The notes under the pieces were generated by a model that made no database searches, was not told the origin of the DNA, and worked only from the letters and a program-made list of their open reading frames with translations. Position numbers and translations under genes: made by a program. Below are positions 24,403 through 33,514 of a stretch of 64,000 nt of DNA, in pieces. Position 1 is the first letter of the stretch, and each line of letters begins with the position of its first letter. Source of the DNA: JANXMY01 sp965246745 (GTDB lineage Bacteria > Armatimonadota > Armatimonadia > Armatimonadales > Capsulimonadaceae); assembly GCA_965246745.1 (NCBI GenBank), contig OZ251980.1:2294001-2358000 (forward strand), read 5' to 3'.

Positions 24403-25347
24403 ATGTCTTCTCTTTCTGGAATTCACCATGTCACGGCGATTGCCGGGGACGCGCAGGACAATGTCAACTTTTATGCCGGCTTGCTCGGACTGCGGCTGGT
24501 CAAGCGGACGGTCAACTTTGACGATCCGCAGTCGTACCACCTGTACTACGGCGACGGTCTGGGGAGGCCGGGGACGCTGCTGACGTTTTTTGCCTGGCCC
24601 GGCGCTCGGCGCGGGCGGACGGGTTTGGGGCAGGTGACGGCAGCGGCGCTTGCGGTCGGCGCGGACTCTTTCGGCTACTGGCGGGAGCGGCTGCGGGCAC
24701 ACAGCGCTGCGTTTGAAGAAGCCGAAGCGCCGTTCGGCGAAGCCGTGCTGGCGCTGGAGGACCCCGACGGCCTGCGATTGGAGCTGGTGGAAGCGGCGGA
24801 CGACCCGCGCCCCGGCTGGCGCGGCGGGCATATCCCCGCCGAATATGCCGTCCGGGGCATTCGCGGCGTCGCCCTGCCCGAGCGCTCCCCGGCGGCGACC
24901 GTGGCGCTGCTGACCGAGACGCTCGGCTTCCGCGCCGTCCGCGCCGAAGGGGTCGTGACCCGGTACGCGTCGGGCGCGGACCCGGCGACCTATGCCGACA
25001 TTGTGTTCGCCCCGAATGCCGTCGCCGGGCAGATCAGCGCCGGCAGCGTGCATCATGTCGCCTGGCGCACGCCTGACGACGCCGCGCAGGCGGACTGGCT
25101 CCGCGAGCTGTCGGCGCTGGGGTACGGGGTCAGTCCGGTGATGGACCGGGAGTATTTCCACTCGATTTACTTCCGCGAGCCGGGCGGCGTTTTGTTTGAG
25201 ATCGCCACCGACTCGCCGGGCTTCGCGGCGGACGAAGCGCCGGACGAGCTGGGTCACAGCCTGCGGCTGCCGGCGCAATATGAGCCGATGCGGGCGCAGA
25301 TTGAAGCCGCCCTGCCGCCGCTCCGTGTTCCGAAAGCCGACCGCTGA
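24403..25347 (+). CDS. mhqO: Ring-cleaving dioxygenase, MhqO-like (two VOC modules)
   Basis: A 314-residue extradiol dioxygenase of the MhqO/LinE group, which opens hydroquinone-type rings. The two VOC modules supply metal ligands in GIHHVTAIAGD (His8 or 9), SVHHVAWRTPDD (near residue 221) and GGVLFEIATDSPGF (Glu near 266). GGAAGG precedes the ATG. It overlaps the hydrolase gene by one base. In Bacillus the mhq genes detoxify quinones; here the same pair plus a VOC protein suggests the same use. Confidence 0.88.
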   Translation: MSSLSGIHHVTAIAGDAQDNVNFYAGLLGLRLVKRTVNFDDPQSYHLYYGDGLGRPGTLLTFFAWPGARRGRTGLGQVTAAALAVGADSFGYWRERLRAHSAAFEEAEAPFGEAVLALEDPDGLRLELVEAADDPRPGWRGGHIPAEYAVRGIRGVALPERSPAATVALLTETLGFRAVRAEGVVTRYASGADPATYADIVFAPNAVAGQISAGSVHHVAWRTPDDAAQADWLRELSALGYGVSPVMDREYFHSIYFREPGGVLFEIATDSPGFAADEAPDELGHSLRLPAQYEPMRAQIEAALPPLRVPKADR

Positions 25348-25973
25348 TGCAAAGTTTGCGCTTTGTTCACCGCTACGTCGCCGCCCCCGACGCCGCAAGC
25401 GCCGAAACGCTGCTGCTGCTGCACGGTACCGGCGGCGACGAGAACGACCTGCTGCCGCTGGGCAGTCTGCTTGACCCGAGCGCCAATCTCCTGTCGCCGC
25501 GCGGACGTGTCCTCGAAAATGGAATGCCGCGCTTTTTTCGCCGCCTGGCGGAAGGCATCTTCGACATCCCCGATTTGACTGCCCAAACAGAGGCGCTGGC
25601 GGGGTTTATCGCGGAAGCCGCCGAAGTTTACGGCTTCAACCCGGCGCGTGTGACTGCCGCCGGCTTCTCCAACGGGGCCAACATCGCGGCGGCGCTTTTG
25701 CTGCTTCATCCCGGCGTTTTGGGTGCGGCTGTGCTGCTGCACCCGATGGTGCCGCTGGTTCCCGGCGCTTTGCCGGACCTGACGGGAACCCCTGTCTTTA
25801 TCGGCGCTGGCCGCCGCGACCCGCTGGTGCCGGAAGCCGAGACCGAGCGGCTGGCCGCGCTGCTGCGCCGCGCCGGAGCTGAGGTCGCGGTCGCCTGGCA
25901 GCCCGGCGGGCATGCGCTTTCCCGCGAAGAAGCGGGCGCGGCGGCAAGCTGGCTTCAGGAGCGCCGCGCATGA
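25347..25973 (+). CDS. mhqD: Alpha/beta hydrolase, MhqD-like carboxylesterase
   Basis: A 208-residue serine hydrolase of the phospholipase/carboxylesterase group. The oxyanion segment LLLLHGTGGDENDLLPLG, nucleophile GFSNGAN (Ser near residue 110), acid in GRRDPLVP and His in GGHALS are all visible. It follows mhqO with a one-base overlap (TGATG) and overlaps the next gene by four bases. The order dioxygenase-hydrolase matches the quinone-detoxification pair of other bacteria. Confidence 0.87.
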   Translation: MQSLRFVHRYVAAPDAASAETLLLLHGTGGDENDLLPLGSLLDPSANLLSPRGRVLENGMPRFFRRLAEGIFDIPDLTAQTEALAGFIAEAAEVYGFNPARVTAAGFSNGANIAAALLLLHPGVLGAAVLLHPMVPLVPGALPDLTGTPVFIGAGRRDPLVPEAETERLAALLRRAGAEVAVAWQPGGHALSREEAGAAASWLQERRA

Positions 25974-26359
25974 TCCTGGGCCTGCACCATGCACAAATCA
26001 CTGTGCCGGCAGACGCCGAAGACGACGCGCGGGCGTTTTACTGCGGCGTTTTGGGACTTGCCGAAGCGCCGAAGCCCGAGTCCCTGGCGGGGCGCGGCGG
26101 CTTCTGGCTTCAAGCCGGCAGTCAGCAGGTCCACGTCGGCGCGGAAGCGGGCGTCAACCGCGCCGCTACCAAAGCCCATTTGGCGTATGAAGTCAGCGAT
26201 TTGGAACACTGGCGGCAGGCGCTGGCAGCGCAAGGAATTGTGATTTTGGACAGCGTCCCCATCCCCGGCTTCCATCGCTTCGAGTTCCGCGACCCGTTCG
26301 GCAACCGGGTGGAGATGATCGAAGCGCTTTCACATCAGGCCGTAAGAACCATGTGTTAA
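25970..26359 (+). CDS. VOC-family protein, third gene of the mhq-like operon
   Basis: A 129-residue single VOC module: LGLHHAQITVPADAEDDARAFY at the start (His ligand), QQVHVGAE in the middle and GFHRFEFRDPFGNRVEMIEAL at the end (Glu ligand). It overlaps the hydrolase gene by ATGA, so the three genes are co-translated. Substrate unknown; an isomerase or lyase acting on the ring-cleavage product is plausible. Confidence 0.85.
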   Translation: MILGLHHAQITVPADAEDDARAFYCGVLGLAEAPKPESLAGRGGFWLQAGSQQVHVGAEAGVNRAATKAHLAYEVSDLEHWRQALAAQGIVILDSVPIPGFHRFEFRDPFGNRVEMIEALSHQAVRTMC

Positions 26360-26368
26360 AACACATGG
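26349..26368. terminator. Hairpin between convergent genes
   Basis: CCATGTGT pairs with ACACATGG around TAAA; the stem includes the last codons of the VOC gene and abuts the stop codon of the NIPSNAP gene. It has only a weak T-run, so it is a possible shared terminator. Confidence 0.5.
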
Positions 26369-27064
26369 CTATTTCCAGCCGGAAAAGTCGGTGCCTTTCA
26401 TCAGGCAGCTTTCGTAGCGGGTGAACAGGGGAGCGCCGCCGGGGTACAGTGCGTCCTGGCGGGCGGGCCAAGCGGGGTCGGTGTAAAAACTCGCCCACGC
26501 ACGCTCGCGGTGGGCGAGGTTCTCAAAGACGAGCATGTAGTGGAAGCGGGGCGCGATGCCGATGTAGGTGGTCCAAAAGCCCATCGCAAAAATGCCGTGG
26601 GTCTCAAACGCCGGCACGATGTCGCGGCCGAAGCAGGCGACGGTCTCGCCGAGCGCGGCCATGTCGTCGAAGTGGTAGGTGCGTAATTCAAACACGCCGC
26701 CGGCCAGCCGGGACGGCTGGTTGCCCTGGCGCGGCAGGCGGGAAAAGTCGGTCGGCTTCAGAATAGACGATGTGAACGTGTGGATTGGGCTGCCGCCCCA
26801 AGCGGCATTGGTGTCCCGGCGAACGTCCTGCCATTCCGGGTCGGACTCAAATGCATCCCACAGCGCCTGCCGCTGCCCGAGGTCTTCCCAGGCCAGCAGG
26901 TAGGTGAGGCGCGGGATGGGAGCGCCGACAATGACCGACCAAAAGCCCGCCGGCTCGATGCCGAGGCGCTGCCAGATTCGCAGAATATGGTCGGCAAACC
27001 GCTGGGTCACCTGATCCAGTCCCCGGCTGCTGCGGATGTCGTAATGGCGTAGCTCGTAAAGCAT
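26369..27064 (-). CDS. NIPSNAP family protein (two repeats)
   Basis: A 231-residue protein with two NIPSNAP modules of ferredoxin-like fold: MLYELRHYDIRSSRGLDQVT to about residue 85 and VFELRTYHFDDMAALGETV from about residue 125. Each ends in the aromatic YLLAWEDL or YMLVFENL strand. NIPSNAP proteins of bacteria have no agreed function but often accompany small-molecule catabolism. It is convergent with the mhq-like operon. Confidence 0.88.
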   Translation of the reverse strand: MLYELRHYDIRSSRGLDQVTQRFADHILRIWQRLGIEPAGFWSVIVGAPIPRLTYLLAWEDLGQRQALWDAFESDPEWQDVRRDTNAAWGGSPIHTFTSSILKPTDFSRLPRQGNQPSRLAGGVFELRTYHFDDMAALGETVACFGRDIVPAFETHGIFAMGFWTTYIGIAPRFHYMLVFENLAHRERAWASFYTDPAWPARQDALYPGGAPLFTRYESCLMKGTDFSGWK

Positions 27065-27080
27065 AATAGGTTACCAAAAA

Positions 27081-27330
27081 TACAAGGGCGCGTTGATGGT
27101 GACGCGGGCGTTTGTTATTGCGCGGGCGTTTGTGTGTACGAGGGCGTGAACGCCCTCGCTGGGGAGCGCAGCTCTGAGGTCCCGAGGGTAGGGGACACGA
27201 AACAGACAATCAATCGGACTCTTCCGCCACGCAGGTGGCGGCTTGGCGCTTCGCCCCCCAGCGAGGGCGTTCACGCCCTCGTAACCAACGCTTTCATCAA
27301 CACAAACACACCCTCGTCAACACCATTCCC
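27081..27330. repeat. GAGGGCGT-family nested palindrome, copy 1
   Basis: The core 27138-27282 has inverted arms ACGAGGGCGTGAACGCCCTC... and ...GAGGGCGTTCACGCCCTCGT; each arm is itself a small palindrome (GAGGGCGTGAACGCCCTC). Inside is a hairpin CCGCCACGCAGGTGGCGG. Outside the core, decayed GGGCGTTTGTTATTG-like iterations run on the left and their mirror (CCCTCGTCAACAC) on the right. It fills the gap between the NIPSNAP and PBP2 genes. Related copies are at 33515-33910 and 42370-42645. Confidence 0.9.
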
Positions 27331-27370
27331 CCGCACACCATTCCCCCGCTCCGGCCCTCATCGCCCTGCC

Positions 27371-29254
27371 CTAATCGCTCCGGGACGAAGCCGCGCCGCT
27401 GTCTTGAAGGTGAAAATACGCTTGCAGCATCGCGCGGCTGATCTTGCCCGCCGTGCCGCCGCCGTGGCCGCCGTGCTCCACAATCGCGGCAATCGCAATG
27501 GTCGGATGGTTGTACGGCGCAAAGCAGATAAACAGGCCGTGGGTCATTTTGCTGCCGTAGGTCTGCGCCGAGCCGGTCTTGGCGGCGACCGCGAGGCCCG
27601 GAAAGCTGACCACTTTGCCGGTGCCTTCGGTCACAGTCGCCCGCATCGCTTTTCGGACCCGCTCCATGTTCGCCGCCGACACCGGCACGCGGCGCACCAC
27701 GGTCCGCTTGGAATGGTAAATCACCGCGCCGGTGTCGGCACCCGTCACGGATGATACCACAAACGGCTTCAGGACACTGCCGCCGTTGGCGAGGGTCGCC
27801 GCCACCCGCGCCATTTGCAGCGGGGTCGTCAAAACGTCGCCCTGCCCGATAGACATATGCAGCGTGTCCCCGCCAAACCACTGGTCGAACGCATCGCCCA
27901 ATCGGTGAAAATGCTTCAGCTTCCAGGCCGGCGACGGCACCGAGCCGATGTCCTCGCCGCCGAGATCAATCCCCGTTTTCTCGGCCAGGCCGAACTGCTT
28001 GGAATAAAACGACAGCCGGTCCGGGCCGATCTTCTGGCCGTAGACATAAAAGAACACGTCGCACGACTCGGCAATCGCTTTGGTGAAATTCGTTTCGTTG
28101 TGCGTTTCCCAGCAGCCGAACCGCGCACGGCCGAGGTGGTACGAGCCGGGACAATACACGCTGCTGCTGGGGGTAATCGCCCCGACCTGCCAGCCGGCGG
28201 CGGCGACCACAGGCTTGAAGGTCGAGCCGGGCGGGTACATCGCGCCGACGGCCCGGTCAATCAGCGGGTGGGCGGGGCTGCCGTGCAGCGGCTTCCAGGC
28301 GGCCGACGTGATCCCGGTCGCGAATTGGCCGGGGTCGAACGTCGGGGCCGACGCCAGCGCCAGCACCGCGCCGGTCTGCGGGTTGATAGCCACCGCCGCG
28401 CCGACCCAGTGGTTTTCCCGGAACACCCGCTCGGCGGCAGCCTGCGTCGCGGCGTCTATCGTGAGCTGCACCGTGCCGCCCGACGCCGCTTCCTGGGCAT
28501 CGAGCGACCGCACCGTCCGCCCGTGGGCGTCTATTTGAACGCTTGTGCCGCCGGGCCGCCCGTGCAGGTAGCCTTCATAGGCCGACTCTACCCCGGTTTT
28601 ACCCAGAAAGTCGTCTTTGGAATAAACCAGCGTGCCGTCGTTGTACTTGCGCTCGCTCAGGGCTTTCCATTCTTTTTCGTTGACCCGGCCCATCGTGCCG
28701 AGCAGATGCGCGGCCAGCGACCCGCGCGGATACCAGCGCACAGGGTCCGGCTCGGTGGAAACGCCGGGCAGGTACGGCTTGTTTTCCTCGATCTGCGTCA
28801 CGGTCGTCATCGGCACGTCGAGCGCAATTCGCAGCGGATCGTAAGCGTTCAGCTTGCCCGCTTTGATAGTCTCGTCAATGTCGCCGGGCGAGGTTTTCAT
28901 CAGCGCGGCGAGACGGGCCAGCACCGCCGGGTCTTTGGCGACGCTCGGGGTCGCGTAAATCGCCAGCCGGGGCCGGTTGGCGGCGAGAATGATCCCGTGC
29001 CGGTCGGTAATCACCCCGCGCGGGGCCGGGGTCCGAATGCGCCGGGCTTGATTGGCCGCCGCCGCTTCCTTGAAATCGTCGCCCCGCGCGACCTGCAAGT
29101 ACCAAAGCCGGGCGGCCAGCGCCCCGAACAGCAGAAAAATCACCGCGCCGAAGCTCCACGCCCGGCGTGCCGCCGCCCGCTGCGTCTGCCCCGGCGAGGG
29201 CGGCGCATTGCGAAGGTCCGGCGGTCTGAGCTGCGGGCGCGGGGTCGTAATCAT
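27371..29254 (-). CDS. mrdA: Penicillin-binding protein 2 (elongasome transpeptidase)
   Basis: A 627-residue class B PBP that cross-links peptidoglycan during cell elongation. After a cytoplasmic tail and one membrane helix (about residues 32-55) come the dimerisation domain (RRIRTPAPRGVITDRHG) and the transpeptidase domain with SxxK in PPGSTFKP, SxN-type SCD in AESCDVFFYVYG and KTG in AAKTGSAQ. ATG 29254 is chosen since it precedes the proline-rich tail and helix; upstream codons look non-coding. No mreBCD or rodA genes adjoin it in this window. Confidence 0.94.
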   Translation of the reverse strand: MITTPRPQLRPPDLRNAPPSPGQTQRAAARRAWSFGAVIFLLFGALAARLWYLQVARGDDFKEAAAANQARRIRTPAPRGVITDRHGIILAANRPRLAIYATPSVAKDPAVLARLAALMKTSPGDIDETIKAGKLNAYDPLRIALDVPMTTVTQIEENKPYLPGVSTEPDPVRWYPRGSLAAHLLGTMGRVNEKEWKALSERKYNDGTLVYSKDDFLGKTGVESAYEGYLHGRPGGTSVQIDAHGRTVRSLDAQEAASGGTVQLTIDAATQAAAERVFRENHWVGAAVAINPQTGAVLALASAPTFDPGQFATGITSAAWKPLHGSPAHPLIDRAVGAMYPPGSTFKPVVAAAGWQVGAITPSSSVYCPGSYHLGRARFGCWETHNETNFTKAIAESCDVFFYVYGQKIGPDRLSFYSKQFGLAEKTGIDLGGEDIGSVPSPAWKLKHFHRLGDAFDQWFGGDTLHMSIGQGDVLTTPLQMARVAATLANGGSVLKPFVVSSVTGADTGAVIYHSKRTVVRRVPVSAANMERVRKAMRATVTEGTGKVVSFPGLAVAAKTGSAQTYGSKMTHGLFICFAPYNHPTIAIAAIVEHGGHGGGTAGKISRAMLQAYFHLQDSGAASSRSD

Positions 29255-29363
29255 AAACGGCGCGGTTCGGTTGATTTGTAAAGCATTATTTGCCCGATAG
29301 CCACGAAATCGGTTCCGTAGCTGAAAGGAGTCAGGGGCGCGGCGGCACAAGACAAGGGTAGGC

Positions 29364-29642
29364 TTATGATACGGGTTCGCGCGGCGGCGTCGGCGGCATC
29401 GCCCGCATCAATTCCCGTAAAGCCGCGTTGACTGCTTCCGCCGATTGAAAAACGGCGGCGACATCGGCATCCAGCCTGACCATATCAGGTGCAGCCTCAC
29501 GCCGCGCGAAGCGATTGGGCTTCACTTTGCTGTAATCAACATCATACTCTGGCAGCATATCATCTGCCATGAGTTCTGCGACTTGCTCGTCAGTCAGCGA
29601 ATGTATCAGTGCAAGTTCTTGATCAGGGTTAGCTGAAGTCAT
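29364..29642 (-). CDS. Orphan antitoxin-like small protein
   Basis: A 92-residue protein containing YDVDYSKVKPNRFARRE and a C-terminal MVRLDADVAAVFQSAEAVNAALREL, the layout of RHH-type antitoxins of BrnA/CopG character in which a basic linker precedes the DNA-binding end. No toxin gene adjoins it: the upstream neighbour is a repeat and the downstream neighbour is PBP2. It is probably a solitary antitoxin whose toxin was lost, or a host regulator. Confidence 0.55.
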   Translation of the reverse strand: MTSANPDQELALIHSLTDEQVAELMADDMLPEYDVDYSKVKPNRFARREAAPDMVRLDADVAAVFQSAEAVNAALRELMRAMPPTPPREPVS

Positions 29643-29674
29643 TGTTGAGTACGGTGCTGTCGAAAATCGCCCAC

Positions 29675-29818
29675 AGCCACGGATTAAAATCCGAGGCTGG
29701 AATGAACCAGTGCCTTCCAGGTCTGCCAGTGCAGTCGCGGCGACACAAGAAACAGAACTTCAAAATCTTCCGTCGCCGCGACGGTGGTTTCAACAGCCTC
29801 GGATTTCAATCCGTGGCT
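29675..29818. repeat. ACGGATT-family palindromic repeat, copy 2
   Basis: Ends AGCCACGGATTAAAATCCGAG and CTCGGATTTCAATCCGTGGCT are inverted copies, 144 bases overall, with AATGAACCAGTG and CGCGACGGTGGTTTCAA inside in place of the AAACCAG/CTGGTTT inner arms of copy 1. It lies between the orphan antitoxin gene and PBP1A. Confidence 0.88.
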
Positions 29819-29848
29819 TTTATAGTCAACCTGCGATTGCTCGCCCGG

Positions 29849-32437
29849 CTACTGCTCCCCCGGCGGCGGGGAATACATCCGGCTGTGGCGGTGCGGCTCC
29901 TGGCCGCGCGGGAATGTCCGCTCGACCTGCTGGGGGCACCAGCGGGTCGCCAGCAGGCCGTCTTCGGGGTTAATCGTGACGGTCACGGTGTCGCCGCCCG
30001 CGCGGCGGCCGGTGCTGCCGGTGTCCTCTGCGCTGCTGTCGCGGCGATGGTGCCGGCGGCGCGGGGGCGGCGGGCTGTCGGCGGACGTGTCCGAGCTGTC
30101 GCTGCCGGGCGCAGACGTGTCTGCCGGGGGCGGCGCGGGGTCGTCGGTGCCGCCCGGCGCGTACTGCGGGGACAAGGTGGCCGGCTCGGTGCCCGCCGTG
30201 AAGCTTTCCGGGTGCGATGCCGGGGAGCCTTCGGGGGCGAGCAGGCCGGATGCGTCGTCTACATTCACCGTGACGGTGCCGTCGCCGTTGTCGCGGGCGG
30301 GGCGTACCCGGCGGCGGCGCGGCCGGGCGGGAGTGTCGGACGTGTCGGCGGGCGACGAGTCCGGGGCGGTTGCGCGGTCGGCCGGGCTGCTCGTGATCGC
30401 TGTGGCCGTGTCCGCCGCCGTGACGGGCTTGGCGGCCGGGGCCTGCTTGGCTTTCTCGAGCGCCAGCTCTTTGACGCGGGCCTGGTGGAAGATCGGCAGG
30501 CTGCGGCTCATAAATCTGGCCCAGATCGGGGCGCAGACCGTGCCGCCGAACGCATCCGACTCCATCGGCTGCCCGTAGCTTGCGCGGCGCTTGTCGGCGG
30601 CGTCAATCGGGTGGCCCGCCCAGACCGCGCAGACTAATTGGGGGGTGTAGCCGACAAACCAGACATCTTTGTGGTCCTGGGTCGTGCCGGTTTTGCCCCG
30701 CGCTTCGGGCACCAGCGGCGCGACCATCCGGCCGGTGCCGGCGGGGGAAGTCACCACGGCGCGGAGCATGTCGTCGAGCTGCGTCACGGTGTCTTTTTGC
30801 AGCACATGGGTTTCAATGTCCGGCGGGACATCTTCAATCACATTGCCCTGGGCGTCGTCGAGCCGGGTCCACGCCGTTGTTTCCGGGTGATTGCCGCCGG
30901 CCGGGAATGTCGAATAGACGCTTGCCATCTCGAGCGGGGACACCGGCGACGAGCCGAGGGCCAGCGACAGCACCGGGGCCAGCTTGGTATTTGGGCGCAC
31001 CCCCATCATGCGGGCGTAGCGGATGGCGGCGGGCGGGCCGATGAGGCGCAGCACTTTGACGGCGACGACATTGACTGAGCGGGCGGTGGCTTCGCGCAGG
31101 TCCATTTCCCGGTTGGAATACGCGCCGTCATCGTGCGGCGTGTACGAGCCGTGCCCCTGGCCGAACCGTGTCCGAGCGTCCAGCACGGTCGTGCTTTCTT
31201 TCACCGAGCCGTCATTGATGGCAGCCGCGTAGACCACGGCTTTAAACGACGAGCCGGGCTGGCGGCCATGCACGGCGTAGTTGACCTGGGACTGCTTGTA
31301 ATCGGTGCCGCCGACCATCGCTTTGATTTGGCCGTTTTCGGGGTCCAGACAGACCAATGCGCCCTGGCTTGCGCCGTACTGCCGGGCATCTTTGATGCCT
31401 CGGCGGACTTCTTCCTCGGCGATCTGCTGCATCGGCCAGTTGAGCGTGGTGTAGACCTTTAAATTGCCTTCATACAGCCGCTCCGCGCCGTATTTGTGCC
31501 GTAATTGGTCCACAACATAAGAAACAAAATAAGGCGCGTGGAAAACCTGGCTGCCTTGCGGCGGGGCTTTGGCCCCGGCGAGCTTGATCGGCTCGGCGAC
31601 AGCGTGCGTGTACTGGGCCGGAGTGATATAATGCTGCTCCAGCATTTGGTCCAGCACCCGCCTGCGCTGGCCCTGGGCGGCGTCTTTGTTTTTGTACGGG
31701 TTGAAATCGGTGGGGCGGTTCGGCAGGCCGGCGATCAGCGCACATTGGGCCAGATCGAGCTGCTTGGCGTGCTTGTTGAAGTACACTTCGGCGGCGGCTT
31801 CGACCCCGTAGGCCCCGCTGCCGTAGTTGACTTGGTTGAGGTACATCTCCAAAATCTGCTGCTTGGTGTAGCTGTTGTTGATCTGGGTGGCGATAATCAG
31901 CTCGTTGAACTTGCGCCCGTAGGACTTTTCACGGGTCAGGCCGCCGACATTCATGTTGCGGGCAAGCTGCTGGGTGATGGTGCTGCCGCCCTGGCCGTGC
32001 AGGTCGCCGTGGGTGAAGTTCGACCACAGCGAGCGCCCGATGCCTTTGGGGTCAATGCCGGTGTTTTGGTAAAAGCGCTTGTCTTCAAACGCAATGGTGG
32101 CGTTTTGCAGGTCTTTCGGCATGGCGTCAATCGTGATGATTTTGCGCCGCTCGGTGAAGTACTCGGCCAGAGGGGTGCCGTCCGACGCGTACAGATAGGT
32201 GATGCCGAGGGGGTTGCCCGCCAGGTCAATCGTGCGCGGCGTGCTGTAGAGCTTCATCGCCAGCCAGACAATCAGCGTGATTGCGGCGATAATCACGAGA
32301 AGCGTGACGGCGGTAAAAAACGTTTTGATTTTCCGCCAGGTCGGGTTCGGCTTGCGCTTCGGCGCGGGCCGTCTGCCGCTCCGGGCGGGCGCGGGCCGGG
32401 CCGGCGTTTTCGTACTGGGATGAGATGTTGCTGCCAT
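29849..32437 (-). CDS. Penicillin-binding protein 1A, bifunctional
   Basis: An 862-residue class A PBP that polymerises and cross-links peptidoglycan. A basic cytoplasmic tail and one helix (about 40-62) precede the GT51 glycosyltransferase (catalytic Glu in AFEDKRFYQN; QGGSTITQQLARN) and the transpeptidase (GSSFKAVVY, ARSVNVVAVK, RGKTGTTQDHKD). Residues after about 660 are a long Pro/Asp/Arg-rich tail holding two divergent copies of the TVTV-N-DDASGLLAPEG / TVTINPEDGLLATRWCP motif. A perfect promoter precedes it. Confidence 0.94.
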   Translation of the reverse strand: MAATSHPSTKTPARPAPARSGRRPAPKRKPNPTWRKIKTFFTAVTLLVIIAAITLIVWLAMKLYSTPRTIDLAGNPLGITYLYASDGTPLAEYFTERRKIITIDAMPKDLQNATIAFEDKRFYQNTGIDPKGIGRSLWSNFTHGDLHGQGGSTITQQLARNMNVGGLTREKSYGRKFNELIIATQINNSYTKQQILEMYLNQVNYGSGAYGVEAAAEVYFNKHAKQLDLAQCALIAGLPNRPTDFNPYKNKDAAQGQRRRVLDQMLEQHYITPAQYTHAVAEPIKLAGAKAPPQGSQVFHAPYFVSYVVDQLRHKYGAERLYEGNLKVYTTLNWPMQQIAEEEVRRGIKDARQYGASQGALVCLDPENGQIKAMVGGTDYKQSQVNYAVHGRQPGSSFKAVVYAAAINDGSVKESTTVLDARTRFGQGHGSYTPHDDGAYSNREMDLREATARSVNVVAVKVLRLIGPPAAIRYARMMGVRPNTKLAPVLSLALGSSPVSPLEMASVYSTFPAGGNHPETTAWTRLDDAQGNVIEDVPPDIETHVLQKDTVTQLDDMLRAVVTSPAGTGRMVAPLVPEARGKTGTTQDHKDVWFVGYTPQLVCAVWAGHPIDAADKRRASYGQPMESDAFGGTVCAPIWARFMSRSLPIFHQARVKELALEKAKQAPAAKPVTAADTATAITSSPADRATAPDSSPADTSDTPARPRRRRVRPARDNGDGTVTVNVDDASGLLAPEGSPASHPESFTAGTEPATLSPQYAPGGTDDPAPPPADTSAPGSDSSDTSADSPPPPRRRHHRRDSSAEDTGSTGRRAGGDTVTVTINPEDGLLATRWCPQQVERTFPRGQEPHRHSRMYSPPPGEQ

Positions 32438-32466
32438 ACTGCCTCGCTCGTACTGTAAGCACTTGT

Positions 32467-32495
32467 ATTATAGGCAACTGCGCGGTCTTTGTCAA
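32467..32495 (-). promoter_or_regulatory. Consensus promoter of the PBP1A gene
   Basis: On the minus strand TTGACA (32490-32495), 17 bases, and TATAAT (32467-32472): both hexamers match the sigma-70 consensus exactly. Transcription would start near 32460, about 23 bases before ATG 32437. Confidence 0.88.
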
Positions 32496-32541
32496 GCAAG
32501 CGCCCGCAAGCGGGTATAATGCCGGGGGGGATGTATTCATC

Positions 32542-32679
32542 ATGGAAACAGTAACAGCCGTCCCGGCCCCGCAAACCGCTCAGGAGAGGGAAGACACATT
32601 CGCTCAGTTGATGGCGCAGAGGGAAGAAGTTCGCCGGCAGACGGAAAGCATTCCGGCTCAGGCATGGAGCATGCTGTAG
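32542..32679 (+). CDS. Very small hypothetical protein
   Basis: A 45-residue reading frame from ATG 32542 (METVTAVPAPQTAQERE, then EEVRRQTESIPAQAWSML), mostly helical and charged. TATAAT lies at 32515-32520 and GGGGGG at 32525-32530 could serve for ribosome binding. It is divergent from PBP1A. No family recognised; weak candidate. Confidence 0.35.
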   Translation: METVTAVPAPQTAQEREDTFAQLMAQREEVRRQTESIPAQAWSML

Positions 32680-32693
32680 CCAAGTTTAAGAAA

Positions 32694-32723
32694 CAAGGGA
32701 GTGAACTCCCTCGCTGGGAAGCG
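32694..32723. repeat. Half copy of the GAGGGCGT-family palindrome
   Basis: CAAGGGAGTGAACTCCCTCG followed by CTGGGAAGCG reproduces one arm of the elements at 27138, 33655 and 42444 with compensating changes that keep the small palindrome (GGGAGTGAACTCCC). No opposite arm is found nearby, so it is a truncated or solo unit. Confidence 0.65.
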
Positions 32724-32803
32724 TTCGGAGCCGCTGCCTGTGCCGGGCACAGAAGACGAAATGGCCTGAATACTCCCGCGCCGCGACCCCGAGAAAAAAA
32801 TCC

Positions 32804-33496
32804 ATGCTGTCCGTGCTGATGCCGGTCTACAACGAAGAAGACACGGTGATTGAAATTGTCCATGCGGTGCTGGCCGTGCCGATTGATTTGGAGCTGATTG
32901 TCGTGGACGACGGCTCGACCGACCGGACGCCTGCGCGGCTGCATGCGCTGGAAGCCGAGCACAATCAGAAGCTCAAAATCGTTTATGCCCCGCAGAACGC
33001 CGGCAAAGGCGCGGCAATCCGCGCGGCGCTGTCGCACGCGACCGGCGACGTGGTGGTGATCCAGGACGCCGACTGCGAGTACGACCCGCAGGACTTTCTG
33101 CCGATGCTGGCGCAGATCGAGCGCGGCGCGGCGGTGGTCTACGGCTCGCGCCTGTCGCCCGAGGCCGCGAAGCTCAACCGCGAAGTGCGCGACAAGTTTT
33201 ATTATGCCCGCCGGGGGCTGCCGTTTTTGACCAATCTGCTGTTCGGGTCGGCGCTGACCGACGAAGCGACCTGCTACAAGATGTTCCGCCGCTCGGTCCT
33301 CACTGCCCTCCCGCTGACGTGCGAGCGCTTTGATTTCTGCCCGGAAGTGACGGCGAAAGTCCTGAAGCGTGGGTATAAGATTTACGAAGTTTCCATCCGC
33401 TACGCCCCCCGGACCGCTGCGGAAGGCAAAAAAATCGGCTGGCGGGACGCGCTGGAAGCCGCCTGGGCCTTGCTGAAATTCCGGGTGATGGGGTAG
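32804..33496 (+). CDS. Glycosyltransferase family 2 (dolichyl-phosphate-mannose-synthase-like)
   Basis: A 230-residue GT-A enzyme transferring a sugar from a nucleotide donor, probably to a lipid carrier. It has MLSVLMPVYNEEDTVIEIV, the nucleotide-binding VVDDGSTDRT, the metal-binding DADCEYDP and the acceptor-region TDEATCYKMFRR; no C-terminal membrane helices are present, so it is the short soluble form. It stands alone, with repeats on both sides. Confidence 0.9.
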   Translation: MLSVLMPVYNEEDTVIEIVHAVLAVPIDLELIVVDDGSTDRTPARLHALEAEHNQKLKIVYAPQNAGKGAAIRAALSHATGDVVVIQDADCEYDPQDFLPMLAQIERGAAVVYGSRLSPEAAKLNREVRDKFYYARRGLPFLTNLLFGSALTDEATCYKMFRRSVLTALPLTCERFDFCPEVTAKVLKRGYKIYEVSIRYAPRTAAEGKKIGWRDALEAAWALLKFRVMG

Positions 33497-33514
33497 AAGC
33501 GAGCGGAGGGGTGT

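Noticed and set aside
27815..29281. A 488-codon plus-strand frame opposite the PBP2 gene
   Set aside because: The minus strand has complete PBP2 motifs; the plus frame has a typical antisense composition.
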